A stretch of DNA of 64,000 nucleotides from Prorocentrum cordatum. Its lineage: Eukaryota; Sar; Dinophyceae; Prorocentrales; Prorocentraceae. The notes under the pieces were generated by a model. That model was not told the DNA's origin. It searched no databases and saw nothing but the letters and a program-made list of their open reading frames with translations. Below, piece by piece: positions 32,050 through 42,400 of this stretch (positions are counted from its first letter, which is position 1; each line of letters opens with the position of its first letter). Both the position numbers and the translations under genes were made by a program. The stretch is taken from contig CAUYUJ010016152.1 in NCBI GenBank assembly GCA_963575745.1, positions 64,001-128,000 on the forward strand. Direction: 5' to 3'.

Positions 32050-32887
32050 GAATTCAAAATCGCTCCAGTGCTGCATCTTCGAGGCGTGGGCATCCGCCTG
32101 CCCACGTGCACTGGCAATCGAAAGTTCCGAGATCGTCCCTTTAAATTCAGGATCTTACCACCCACGGAGATGTGTCACACTCCACATGTACGAGAAGGGA
32201 CGCGAATTCGAGATACCTCTCAGGCAGCTATGGAACCTCTTTGAGGAGTTTTTCTCAAGTAAGGCGTGCAAAGACCTTATTGGGATTGTGGGAATTGCAG
32301 TACGCTCTATGTCTTTTGTACAGATCAAGACAATGTCATACAAGGGCGCCGTGTTCTACGACAACCGCTGGTCAGATCCTGGGAATTTCATTTACACCGT
32401 CTGGTGGAATATTTGGGGTCAAATGGCTAGGTATCTTCAAAGAAGACAACCTACCAGTGCTTCGTCCAAGTCCATGGAGGAGCTTCGATCAGTCGCTGGT
32501 CGTGTCACCGATGTACAGAGGATGGTCCGAGAACGGTGGAACAGGGAACCCGACACTTCTCGGTGGCTAGAGCTCATCGGAGATTTGATGGAGTTAGGGT
32601 TGGGAGCGGGGTATGTTGAGCCAGATCGGTTCTGGAACATCATTCAGGGGATTTCTCCCATCATCTGCTCCATTCGGTCCATTTTGACGTTTGCTGATCA
32701 ACATGGGTCTTTCGCTAGGACCGGGAAAGACCGTCGCCTTTTTCGCGGCCCATGTGCACCCCACACTCGGAAGTTTGCCGTGGCAATGTTCCACGGAATG
32801 CAAGTGCACAAATTTAATGTGACGGAATCCTCAGAGGTATGGGTATCTTACCTAATTGCAGCCTCAGAGAACAGGCTCCAATACTAA
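32050..32887 (+). CDS. Hypothetical ORF in the LINE 3' half
   Basis: About 280 codons, best from about 32140 on (CVTLHMYEKGREFEIPLRQL), in the same frame as ORF1 and ORF2. Protein-like composition with Trp-rich helices (YTVWWNIWGQMARYLQRRQP) and a basic segment; stop TAA at 32885-32887. No family recognised. It could be an additional element protein. Confidence 0.45.
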
Positions 32888-33561
32888 TGGAGCGGGGGTA
32901 TTTGACACCCCACGGAATTTACATTTGGGTCTGTTTCGAGACCTCTTTGTGTTCTCCCCTCTCTCTTTGCCTCCCGCCTACGGGATTGGCTGACACCAGG
33001 AGATGTCACTTGTGCGATTCTATCTGGGACCCGCCTGATCTTTGCGATCTTAGGGACGCCGTGGCTTCGCAACAATCCCGCCTCCCTCTGTCTGCCTCTG
33101 ATGGGCCCTTCCTCGTCCCTTGCCTCCTGTCGGCCCCTGCAGTCTCGGGCTCAAGCTTTCGGTATGCTACTTCCCAAGGCGTCAGACCCTCACGTTATCT
33201 TTCAGGGGAAGCTTTGCAGGTCTAAACGCAAAGTCTGCTTCCTGTCCAAACAAGACCTTGAAGCACTCTCATACTGCTCTACGCTGCTATTCCAAAGGGT
33301 GGTCAAGTTGCCAGCTCGGTTTCTTATACCATCGGACCTTGGTGGTCCACATCTCACATATGACTGGTGCAAAATCCCGCTCTTCAAAGCTTGTCGGGAC
33401 AGCGGCTTTAATAGACTGTATGTCAACGTTCGGGGTCACGACGAAAGGGTTCGGAGAGTCCCTTGGAAAGAACTGGCTGTTGGTCAGTAGCCGTTTCGCC
33501 TCAAACCCTGACGGGAACTCTCGTCCGAGACGGCTGGGAACATCCATATACAATTCAGGGG
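32888..33561 (+). other. LINE 3' region without a supported gene
   Basis: Several short open frames, none convincing. A Cys pair in RCHLCDSIWDPPDLC near 33000 hints at a decayed zinc-binding segment, but stops follow in that frame. Confidence 0.35.
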
Positions 33562-33807
33562 ATGGCCAAACGCAGCCTTCCAGCCAAGCTAGCAGCTAGG
33601 AAGCGTCTCAAGTGGACACACGGCTCAGGTGGAATGTGGAACTACTGTGAAGAGGAAAAAGTCTACACCAAAGTCTGGTACACGGAGTACTATGACACGT
33701 GGTTCGACCCCGAATCTGGCTGGCCTCACCCAGTGGTATGGTACCTGTCTGACTACTGGTGGGACGGAGACTTCTTTGTGGAAAAGTGGCGTTGGAAGTA
33801 TCCGTGA
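33562..33807 (+). CDS. Small Trp/Tyr-rich ORF
   Basis: 81 codons from ATG 33562 (MAKRSLPAKLAARKRLKWTH), basic at the start and then strikingly rich in Trp and Tyr (VWYTEYYDTWFDPESGW, then WYLSDYWWDGDFFVEKW). The frame is open upstream to 33463. The bias is unlike the neighbouring sequence and argues against pure chance, but no family is recognised. Confidence 0.4.
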   Translation: MAKRSLPAKLAARKRLKWTHGSGGMWNYCEEEKVYTKVWYTEYYDTWFDPESGWPHPVVWYLSDYWWDGDFFVEKWRWKYP

Positions 33808-34616
33808 TGACCTCTCCTGGGACTCACACAGTCTGAACCTCTTGGCGTCTGCGGTGCATGGGCCTGTGGCTTTTGGAGGTCTCTCAGTTCCCCTTCAATC
33901 TCCCTTGCATGCTCTTCAACGTCGGTGGTTGGCAAAATACAAAGCCATAAACATTCCCAGCCTTCTTGCGTCATACTTGTTAGAATTCAATTACTTCATA
34001 TGCCTTGATTCACCTGGGGTGGGTTCTCACGGTTGGGCTCTCACTCGGCTTTACAGTTCCTTTTGTATGCCTCCGTATCTTCTGGGATCATTGCGTGCTT
34101 GGGACATTCAGTTCAATGTCAGGCTCTCTTTCACCACATATATCCGACTGGGTTGTCACTTATGTATTTTGGGTTTCATGGGACTCAATGAAAGTTCTCT
34201 TCACTTCTTAACCACTGCAGGTTGGGGGGAGATATGCCCTCAAGATTGGCTTCAAGAGTTACTCAAGTTATTCGAGTTACTCAAGTCACTCAAGATATTT
34301 TGATCAATTTGAGCATAATCCATTACCTTGCATTACGTTTCTCATTGCTCTCATCTTTATTCAAAGCGAGAGGGTCCTTGTGGTGGATTTCATTCGGGGA
34401 CATCGGACAGACAGTCTTTCATTCATGATTTCTTTCAGTATCATGGGTTTCAATCCTGGGTTGGGCTTCATCTTTGTTCTGCCCCTTCCCTCTCCCGCTT
34501 CCCCCCCCGCTTCCTTCTTTCTCTACCGTACGCATTTGGCGTATTGGTGGCTTCTCAGGTTTGTGTTTTGGGAGAACCGACCTTTCAAGGCGCTTCATCA
34601 TCATCATCATCATCAT
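33808..34616 (+). other. LINE 3' untranslated region and CAT-repeat tail
   Basis: T-rich non-coding DNA with a small tandem (ACTCAAGTTATTCGAGTTAC near 34260 and following). It ends in about seven CAT units at 34595-34616, where the right target duplication begins. Simple-repeat tails are common for LINEs without poly(A). Confidence 0.7.
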
Positions 34617-34630
34617 CGTAGACGCAGGGG
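34610..34630 (+). repeat. Right target-site duplication of the LINE
   Basis: TCATCATCGTAGACGCAGGG plus one G, matching 25698-25718 with two differences. It marks the right end of the insertion. Confidence 0.8.
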
Positions 34631-35847
34631 TCGATGGGGGATTGTTTTCCGTCCAACTCCCAGTCCCAGCACCAGCCTGGGCATTGTGCCCCCACAGTCT
34701 CCGTTGTATCCACGCCCCTCGCCATGGCCCACAGGTCGCCTCCCTTTATGGAACTTTGGGGGTCAGGTAGCCCGAGTGGTGGGTAGCCGTCCATGTGCTT
34801 GTCGATCTGGGTCTGCTTGCGCTGTCTCATGTGCTCGGTTGATGTGAAGTGCCCAGGTTCGTTGACCGTCTTGCCGCACTCGTCGCATAGCCAGCATCAA
34901 TGTCCGCCGCCATTGTTGTCGTCGACGCACGCCCACCTGACGCTGGGGGCCTCGCGACACCTGAAGACGATCCGCCCTTCCTTGTCCTTGGGCGGGCGTG
35001 GGCGGCAGGGGGCAGCGTGCGGACACCTGGCTAAGATTCTGGCCTTGTTCACCATGGGCCATGGGGTGCAGGGGGGGGCAAAAGAAGCCCAGCTTCCAGG
35101 TAGTTGCCGATCCGGCGGGTGGAGCCCTGAGCCTTAGTAGCTGCGGCGGCGAGAGGGCGAGGGGAGAGGCGGGGCGAGGCGGGGCGCAACCTCTGGTCCT
35201 GCACCCCCAGAACGCGCGCAGTAAGGGGGAGGTTAGACGTAACTACGTAACCCCAGTTATTGTTATTCCTGCTGGCCCGGGCCTCGAGAGTCTCGACGGC
35301 AGCGGGGAGGTCGGAGACGGGGGGCCCCGCGAGGTTGGGGTCGGGAAAGGCGCATGGTACGTCTTGAGGGGGGCTGGCGTGCCACGCGATCCACGTTGAG
35401 ACGGCGGCGCGCCCCTCCTGCTTCAGATTGTCGGCCCAAAAATACCCCGAGTGTTGCCAGTGCGTCCGCGGCCTTATTGAGCCGTCTCTGAACGGCCTGC
35501 CACGTGAGCCGCCACCCCTTGGCCGCCAAGGGGCGGAGGCCTTGGTCCATTTGCGCGCGCAGGTGCAGTCTCCTGTACCTCCCTGCGCCTGCCCCGCAGC
35601 GGACGGCGGCGAGGTTGTCGCCGGTGATTCTGGCGGCCAGCGCACCGCCAGCGGACGTGTCTATAGCGTCCAGTAGGCCTAGCCCTGCCCTGCAGCCGGC
35701 GGTCTCGCCCACCTGGGCGCTGTCGGAGCCGGGAAGGACAATCGCGCGCGAGGCGATCCTGCCGGGTGGCCCACCGGTGGTGGGGTGGTGCCGCAGTGTG
35801 GCGCCGGCTCCAGCCACTTTCGCCCTTCCGGCTACCCGCACATCCAT
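34611..35847 (-). pseudogene. RNase H and zinc-finger ORF, 5' part, cut by the LINE
   Basis: Minus strand. From 35847: an RNase H domain with the helix Glu (QVGETAGCRAGLGLLDAID), an Asp in RITGDNLAAVRCG and the closing RRLNKAADALATLG (about 35780-35470). This is the type attached to LINE RTs. A one-base change near 35465 leads to FWADNLKQEGRAAVSTW in the next frame; then a Cys/His region (CPHAAPC, FRC, CWLCDECGKTVNEPGH, STEH near 35030-34840) with one in-frame TGA, and a Trp-rich end (CPGWCWDWELDGKQSPID) that continues across the LINE at 25719. No RT lies upstream, so it looks like the 3' end of a 5'-truncated LINE. Confidence 0.65.
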
Positions 35848-35849
35848 CC

Positions 35850-36373
35850 GTCATGGTAAAGCCATGACGCCTTCATTGTCTTGTTTTTTCTGGCTTGTCT
35901 TGGTTTTTTTGCACAGACATGACAGTGTCATGGTTTTTGGGGTGGTGCCAACCATGTACCTCATCATCATCATCAGCATCATCATCATCGTCATGATCAT
36001 CATCATCATCGCCATCATCATCATCATTCGTCATCCCCCATCACCATCATACTCACATCATACTCTCACCATACATGGTCATCATCATGAGAGTCATATC
36101 ATCCTTGTCTAGAGGAGGGGAGTGGTTCTCTTGGTCCGGCGCGGTCGGAGGATAACAAGAACCCCATCCTTTGGATATGGGGAATGCAGCACATAGGATT
36201 GGGACTCCTGGCGCTTCCTGTGGCTTCCTATATGGCCTCATCCTCCTCCTCCTACCTCCTCCTCCTCCTCCTCGTCGGGATCCCCCTCCTCTTCCTTTTC
36301 CACCTCCTCTCATCGTAAATGTCCTTGATGCGCGTGCTCGCGCGCGCAGCTTGCGGTCCAAGCTCACGCGCAA

Positions 36374-36421
<48 letters not shown>

Positions 36422-36607
36422 TTTTGGGCCTGTTATCCGATATCGCTACCATGCGTTGGAGGGGGGGGGGGGGAGAGGAGAAGGACGACGAAGAGGACGA
36501 GGAGGACAAGGAGAAGATGAGGAGAAGGAGAGGGAGGAGGAGGAAGAGGAGGAGGAGGGCGAGGGAGGATGAGGAGGAGGAGGAGGAGAAGGACCCCCCT
36601 CCAACTT
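35850..36607. repeat. CAT microsatellite and G-run, no gene
   Basis: 35950-36090 is an impure CAT/ATC array. CATGACACTGTCATG near 35918 is a perfect palindrome around its centre. 36240-36310 is a CCT tract. From 36460 to 36600 the plus strand is GGA/GAG repeats leading up to the first exon of the next gene. Confidence 0.7.
36374..36419 (+). repeat. Uninterrupted run of 46 G
   Basis: A pure G homopolymer, very unusual in nuclear DNA and liable to length error in sequencing. It could form G-quadruplexes. Confidence 0.9.
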
Positions 36608-38950
36608 ATGGCGGTAGAGGAGAACAGTCCCGCCAGGGCAATTGCGCAGCAGATGGACTGCCCCGCCGACGTGGGGCAGGCGCTGATCTCCACCTTCCTT
36701 CCTTCCTTCCCTTCTTTATTATTCTTCCCTCTCCTTCCTTGTCCTTCCTCTCCTCCCTTCTTCTCCCCTCTTTCCTTCCTTCCGTCCTTTTTCCACCCCC
36801 TTCCTCGTTATCATGTCCTGGTCTTCCTTCTCTCCGCCTTGCTTCCCCTTATTCGGTGGCAGCTGAGATGCCCGAGGAATTGCGTCCACTTGCTGGAAAT
36901 GAACGAGGCATGTGGAAACCTGAGCTCAATTTCAGCCCCCCCCCCTGCTGTAATTATATATATATATAACTTCCCGCTTCCTCGTCGGCGCCCGCGTCCG
37001 TCGACGAGAAGAAGACGTTCAAGCGGCTGCCGTGCTCGGGGATCGCCCCGTCCGAGCTCAGCGCGGGGCTGCAGCGCAGAGAGCGTGAGCCCACGTGGCC
37101 AGGCAGGAGAAGGAGGGCGAGAAGGAGGAGAGGAAGGAGGAAAGGAGGAGAGGAGGAAGGAAACAAGGAAGGTCGAGGAAGGAAGAAGGAAGGAGGAATG
37201 AGGAGAGAAAAGGAAGGAGGAACGGAGGAATTGAAGGAGGAGAGGAAGGAGGAAAGGACAACTGTGAACATTGGGAGGTTTGGAAGCCGACGGCGATCGC
37301 GCATCGATCGATGATGCATCGATCGATGACGCGTCGATCGATGGTGCATCGGTCGATGATGCATCGATCGATGATGCGTCGGTGATGCATCGAGCACCCG
37401 TTGGCTGTTCGGTCGGAGGTCGGACGTTCGCCGCGCCCCCGTTCAGCCCCCCCCCCCCCCCTCCCCTGGCATCCGAAGGGACTGATGCCCCGCGCTACAG
37501 CGTGCGCGATGCGGCGTAAGACAGCCGCCGCCCCTCCAAGGAGCAGCTCTCGCCGTGGAAGTCTATGTGCGAGAAGCTCCACGAGATCGGCGAGGGCGCT
37601 CGCTTCGCCCAGAAGCAGATGGCGGCCATGTGAGGAACAGGAGGGGGGAGGGGAAGAGGAGGATAAGGAGGAGGAGGAGGGGGGGGAGGACGACGACGAG
37701 AAGGCAGGAGGAGTCAGGCGAGGTAGGAACGCGATGGAGGAAGGAGGAAGAACAGGAAGAGGGAAGAGGAGGAGGAGGACTGGGAGGGGGAAGGACTGAG
37801 GAGGTGGATCAACGACCTCGGACGATGCGTAATTCGGCCGGTCGACGTATCGGTCGGTGGATCCACCGGTGGGCCGATGAATCGATCCACTGATGAGTCC
37901 ATCGGCCGATGGACGTCAGCAGGCTGCGCGGGCGATACTGTGCCAGGAGAAGTTCGAGGCGAAGCTGAAGAAGGAGGGCGCCAGGAACAGGAAGCCCGCG
38001 AAAGCAGCCGTGGATGCTCACAAGTTCCGTCCCCTTCCCCCCCCCCCCCTCCTCCTCCTCTCACTCCCCCTCCTCTTCCTTCTCTCTCCTCCTCGCCCTC
38101 TTCCTGGTCCATTCTCCTCTCCTCCCCCTCTTGCTCCCCCCTCGTTTCCTTCTCGCACCCGAGCTCCTTGCCGCCAGTCCTGGCGTCCTCCCCCGTCGTA
38201 TTCGCGCCCTCGCTCTCCAAATTGCTGCGCTTCCTCATCCTTTCCTTCGTTCCACGCTCCAGTGTCCCTCTTCCGTTCCATCGATTTCTCCTCGTCCAGC
38301 CTCAGGTTCCTGGAGGCGAGGGCGACCCGAACGATCCACGCGCGCTGGCAGATCTGCGCTGGCTTCAACAGCCAGATGCCGAAGGAGGCCGAGATGGGAA
38401 CCAACTTGGATGATGATGAGGAGGAAGGCGGAGGAGGAAGAGGAAGAGGAAGATGAAGACGGGAATGTGGGGGAAGGAGAACAACGAGGGGGGAGTTGGG
38501 GAATGAGGGGGGGAAACGCTCACGTCGGAGAACTGGAAGGTTATGTTGAGAAAGGTGCTGGGGGCAGGAGGGGGGCGGGAGGATGAGGGGGATGGTGGAG
38601 AGGGTAAAGCAGGAGGACGATGGAACGAGGAGAAGTTGAAGGATGGGGAGGTGCAGGAGGGATAGGAAGGGCGGAGGAGGACGAGAGGGTGAGGAGGAGG
38701 GGGGTGGCGTGAGCGCGGAGAAAGGAGGACGACGGACAAGAAGACAGGAGAGCAGCCAGGCAGGACTGAGGAGGATGGCGATCAAGAAGTGTCGGGTGGA
38801 GTCGAAGTTGCACTCAGGCGAGGTCGACCAGGCTCAGATGCACGAACGCATCCAGCAGCAGCTGGGCGCGGCGAAGAGCGCTGGCCGTGGATCGCAGATG
38901 GCGACTATCCAGTTCCTCAGGTCGCTGCTCGGCTATGGGAAGCGAAAGAG
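36608..38950 (+). CDS. Multi-exon host-type gene, exons in GGA/CCT introns
   Basis: Short peptide-like exons stand out from repeat introns. Approximate exons: 36608-36695 (MAVEENSPARAIAQQMDCPA, a plausible start); 36862-36930 (AEMPEELRPLAGNERGMW); 36973-37100 (SVDEKKTFKRLPCSGIAPSE); 37521-37628 (SKEQLSPWKSMCEKLHEIGE), followed by donor GTGAGG; 37923-38023 (ILCQEKFEAKLKKEG), acceptor CAG|G and donor GT; 38306-38400 (FLEARATRTIHARWQICAGF), acceptor CAG|G; 38773-38945 (CRVESKLHSGEVDQAQMHER). The 37923-38023 and 38306 exons join in phase (AA|G). The protein is basic and helical; I do not recognise it. Whether the first exons belong to the same gene is not certain. Confidence 0.55.
37296..37395 (+). 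repeat. Tandem GCATCGATCGATGAT intronic repeat
   Basis: About six imperfect units of 15 bases (GATGCATCGATCGAT and variants) in the intron between exons 37100 and 37521. Each unit is itself palindromic, so the array can form cruciforms. Confidence 0.85.
37825..37912 (+). repeat. CGAT/GGCC palindrome cluster
   Basis: Dense short palindromes (GGCCGGTCGACG, GGTGGATCCACC, ATCGGCCGAT) just upstream of the 37923 exon, after a GGA tract. Confidence 0.7.
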
Positions 38951-39144
38951 GACTGGAGGGAGGAAGGCGCGATGGAAATGAGGAGAGGGAGATGGAACAA
39001 GAGGAGGGAGCAAGGGGAGCAAGGGGAGCAGGAAGCAAGGCGGAGGGAGGAGGAGGAGAGGATGCGGAAGGGTAAGTAAGAGGAGACGGGAGGAGAACGA
39101 GGAAGGGGAAGAGCAGGACGAGGGGGGCGAGGAGGTCAATCTGC

Positions 39145-39315
39145 GTGTAGTTCGGTTGATCGCCTGATCGATCCATAGTCGGTCGATCGACGGATCGATC
39201 GATAGTCGGCCGATCGATGGATCGATCGGTCGATCCAGTCATTTCTGGGTCGATCGGTCGATCCGTCGACCCTCCTCCTCCTCCTCCTCCTCCTCCTCCT
39301 CCTCCTCCTCCTAGT
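39145..39315 (+). repeat. GATCGATCG cluster and CCT array
   Basis: 39150-39270 is built from GATCGATC and GTCGATC words, many of them self-complementary. It is followed by 14 CCT units (39272-39313), ending where the unrelated LINE sequence begins. Confidence 0.85.
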
Positions 39316-39435
39316 CGCAATTTGGGCTGGCAGGAGCATGACCGACATGCGAATGTCTTGCTTGCTACCCGAAAGCGATTTTGACCTCCCATAGTTCGGC
39401 CAGGCGGGGGTGGGGCACACGCACTTCTTACCACA

Positions 39436-42400
39436 ATGAGAATCGTCCAATACAATCCACTTTATGCGGGGTCGGTAGAAAGGCTAAACGACATTAGCCA
39501 AGAGCTCTCCCAATGGGATGTGATTCTCCTCAACGGTACGCAGGAGTGGTGTGGGGAAGAGCCAGCAAAAAAGACAATCCTTCCGAACCACTGGTGCCTA
39601 AGATTTGGAGCAAAAAAAGGACGAATGGTGACAAAAGCATGCGGGGTCTCTATCCTGGTTCACAAGAAGATCCCACCCACTGCGCTAAGGAGTATTTACT
39701 ACCCTCCAAGTGGGTTACAGGGTAGAGCAGCAGGCATTAAGCTACATGTGGGGGACCAGGACTACGCACTCTTCTCCATGTACTTTGCGCCAGTGCACGT
39801 ACGTTGCCACAGTGAAATAGGGAGGAGACTTTGCGAATGGCTAGAACACACTACCGACCGTCTCGGTGCTAGGGCTATGATCGTGATCGGGGGAGACATC
39901 AATAGCGACCTCGGGCTCTACCGAGCCCCCGACGGACTAGTGCAAAAATCCTACGAGAAATGTTTGGGACCGTATGCGCAGGTACTGGAAAACGACAACG
40001 GAACCACAGCTAGGAAATTAGCTTCTCATAGCGAACTGGCGTTTGTGACGACATACCACGACATCGGGCACACATTCGTGGGGCCACAGGGGGGGCTGAG
40101 CAGGGTCGACCACATTATGATTCCGACAGGTGCGTTAGGAGTTGTGGACAGGTGCATGGTACTCCACACTGCAGGTAAGCGCCTGCAGTTGATCAAAGCA
40201 CGAGGGCCACGAGACCATCTACCAGTGGGACTGGTTCTCAATTGGAGGGCGGTCCACCTCCCACGCCCCCCACTCCCGCAGGATCAGAGGCTGGACAGGG
40301 ATGCACTTATGCAATGCCTCAGGAAAGGGACGAGGAGAGAGGAGCTATTGAAGAAGATGGAGGAGGAAGTAGGCAAGACGGGAGAGGAGGAGTGGAGGAG
40401 CCTGCTGGACGCACCAACGCCCGACAGAGCCTGGGCGAAGTTCGGAGATGCCATCCGCGGAGCACGACGGCAGACATTCCCAGGCAACAAACCGACGGTG
40501 GATCCGATAGAAGCTAGGCTCAGGGAGAGAAGGATGAAGCTGCTGGCCGACAGGAGAACCCTCAGAGAAACGCTGGCCCCAGAGATCCCAGAGGAGGTAC
40601 TCGTCCAGAAATGCGAGGAGCTCAAGGAAATCACAGCTGTCCTGAAGAAGATGAGGGAGGAGAGGGAGAGGGAAAGGAGGGCGAAGCTGGTGGAGGAGAT
40701 ATGGGGGGCGTCGGAGAGAGGAGACTTCTCGGAAATGCATAGGCTGAGGATCCAGTACCAGGCCAACGGCAGAGGACCAAAAAAAAGGTACTACTTCACG
40801 CCAAAAACTCACTGGACGAAAGCCGTGTGGGAGGAGGAGCTAGCCAAGCCACCAGAAGAAGGAGGACTAGGAGCGGTAAGGATGAGCGTTGAGGAGCAGC
40901 TGGAGGAGCATGAGAACTTTCACTCCAATCGGATGCCATTGCCGTGTGACCACGACCTGTTGGATTGCGTAGGGCGAGATCGCAGGTCGATGTTGAAGTA
41001 TTGCAGGAAGGCAAACAAACGGAGAGCATGGCCGGCGTGGGGACTACCTGTGGAAGCGACTCTTCTCTTGTTGGATCCAACGGCACAATTGTCCGACCCC
41101 GGCGAGCAGACTAGGAGGTGGGAGGAGAAAGCAGCGAAAGCAGCAGGAGATGATGAGGAGGAGACCGCCCGCCTGTCCACAGCGTTCCGATTCCAGCGAG
41201 GGAGGAAGTTATTGGAAAAGCTGGGGTGGACAGGAGGAGGGCTGGGAGTCAGAGAGGGTATCACGGCCGATCCAGAAGCGCTGTGCAACAACTACGGTAC
41301 AGGAAGAGAGGAAAGAGCAGGGCTGGGAAGAGCTAAACCGAGTGTGCACAACAATCCGACGGTGCAACGACGGCTCACTGATGTGCTGATTAAGTGCAGG
41401 ACGGCTATGACGACACCACTGGACTGGCACAGATCGATGGCATTCGACGCAGAGAAAAATAACGGGCGAGAGGGAATACAGGGCAAGCGTATCATGCACG
41501 CGTATTGCAGCATGGGGATGTCGTGGTTCTCAGGAATACACAGACGAGGAAACCCCACTGTTCACCACGCATGGGCACAAGGAGGCCTTCCCTCTAGATG
41601 CCGAGAGAATGCGATAGCTACTATCGACACTACTAAGTGGAAGGCCAGCCAGCTAGGGTATAGTAGCATTTACACTAACTACGACTGTAGCAACGCATTC
41701 GCCAGCACCAAGAAGACTCTCCTACAGGCAGTAGCGTACAAACAGGCTGACGAATGGGATAAACCACGTGCGGTAGGTGCGATCGAGGAGACCAGCCTTA
41801 CGATGGAAGCTGCAGACGGTACAGTTACGATGGCGACTACAACAGGAGCGCAAATGGGATTTACACTATGCCCACGGCAATTCAACGACAGTTACAACAT
41901 TTACGTGGGAAAGTGGAACGACCTACTGAGAGAGGACCCAAACCAAAAGCTCCACGACACCTTCCACCCCATCACGGGAGCTCGTCACGACTTGGCTATA
42001 AACACGTTTCTGGACGACATTACAAAAAGCCACATCATCCCAAACAATAGCACGCCACAGGAGATCATCTCACAGATCAACGAAGCAACAACAAAGCTCA
42101 CTGACACCATCAAAGTAGGAGGCTGGTTTCTCAACAACGGCAAAACCAACCACCTCCTGGACCTGAAAGGACGGGGGAGCTACGCTCGCACCCGTAGGAT
42201 ACGTAGGGCCAAAGAGTTAACAGGGGCAGCACTACGTGAGATGAGAGGACTAGGACCATACATTCCCTCGGACCAGGGCATGAGAGGAGAGATCCGCAGA
42301 AGGTGCGACGCAGTGCGACTAGCTTGGCGGCAGGGCGGGATCTTCTGGTCATCGAAGGCGGCGTTCGACATCAAACGGATGATGTTCATTGCCTTTGTGT

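Larger units (their letters stand above)
25720..34616 (+). mobile_element. Non-LTR (LINE) element with spliced leader at its 5' end
   Basis: An 8.9 kb insertion bounded by a near-perfect duplication of about 20 bp. It starts with the spliced leader, has a T-rich leader with repeated GGTTCAAT and TGGGAT words (25820-25990), a coiled-coil ORF1, an endonuclease-RT ORF2, further ORFs and a 3' end of CAT repeats (34595-34616), a usual type of LINE tail. No LTRs. It interrupts a minus-strand ORF. ORF1, the endonuclease, the RT and the next ORF are all in the same frame, separated only by stop codons. Confidence 0.88.

Noticed and set aside
34595-34616. CAT repeat read as a His-tag-like run
   Set aside because: It is the simple-repeat tail of the LINE.
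36171-39079. Glu/Arg/Lys-rich and Pro/Ser/Leu-rich frames
   Set aside because: Read from GGA/CCT intron tracts; only short non-repetitive islands look like exons.
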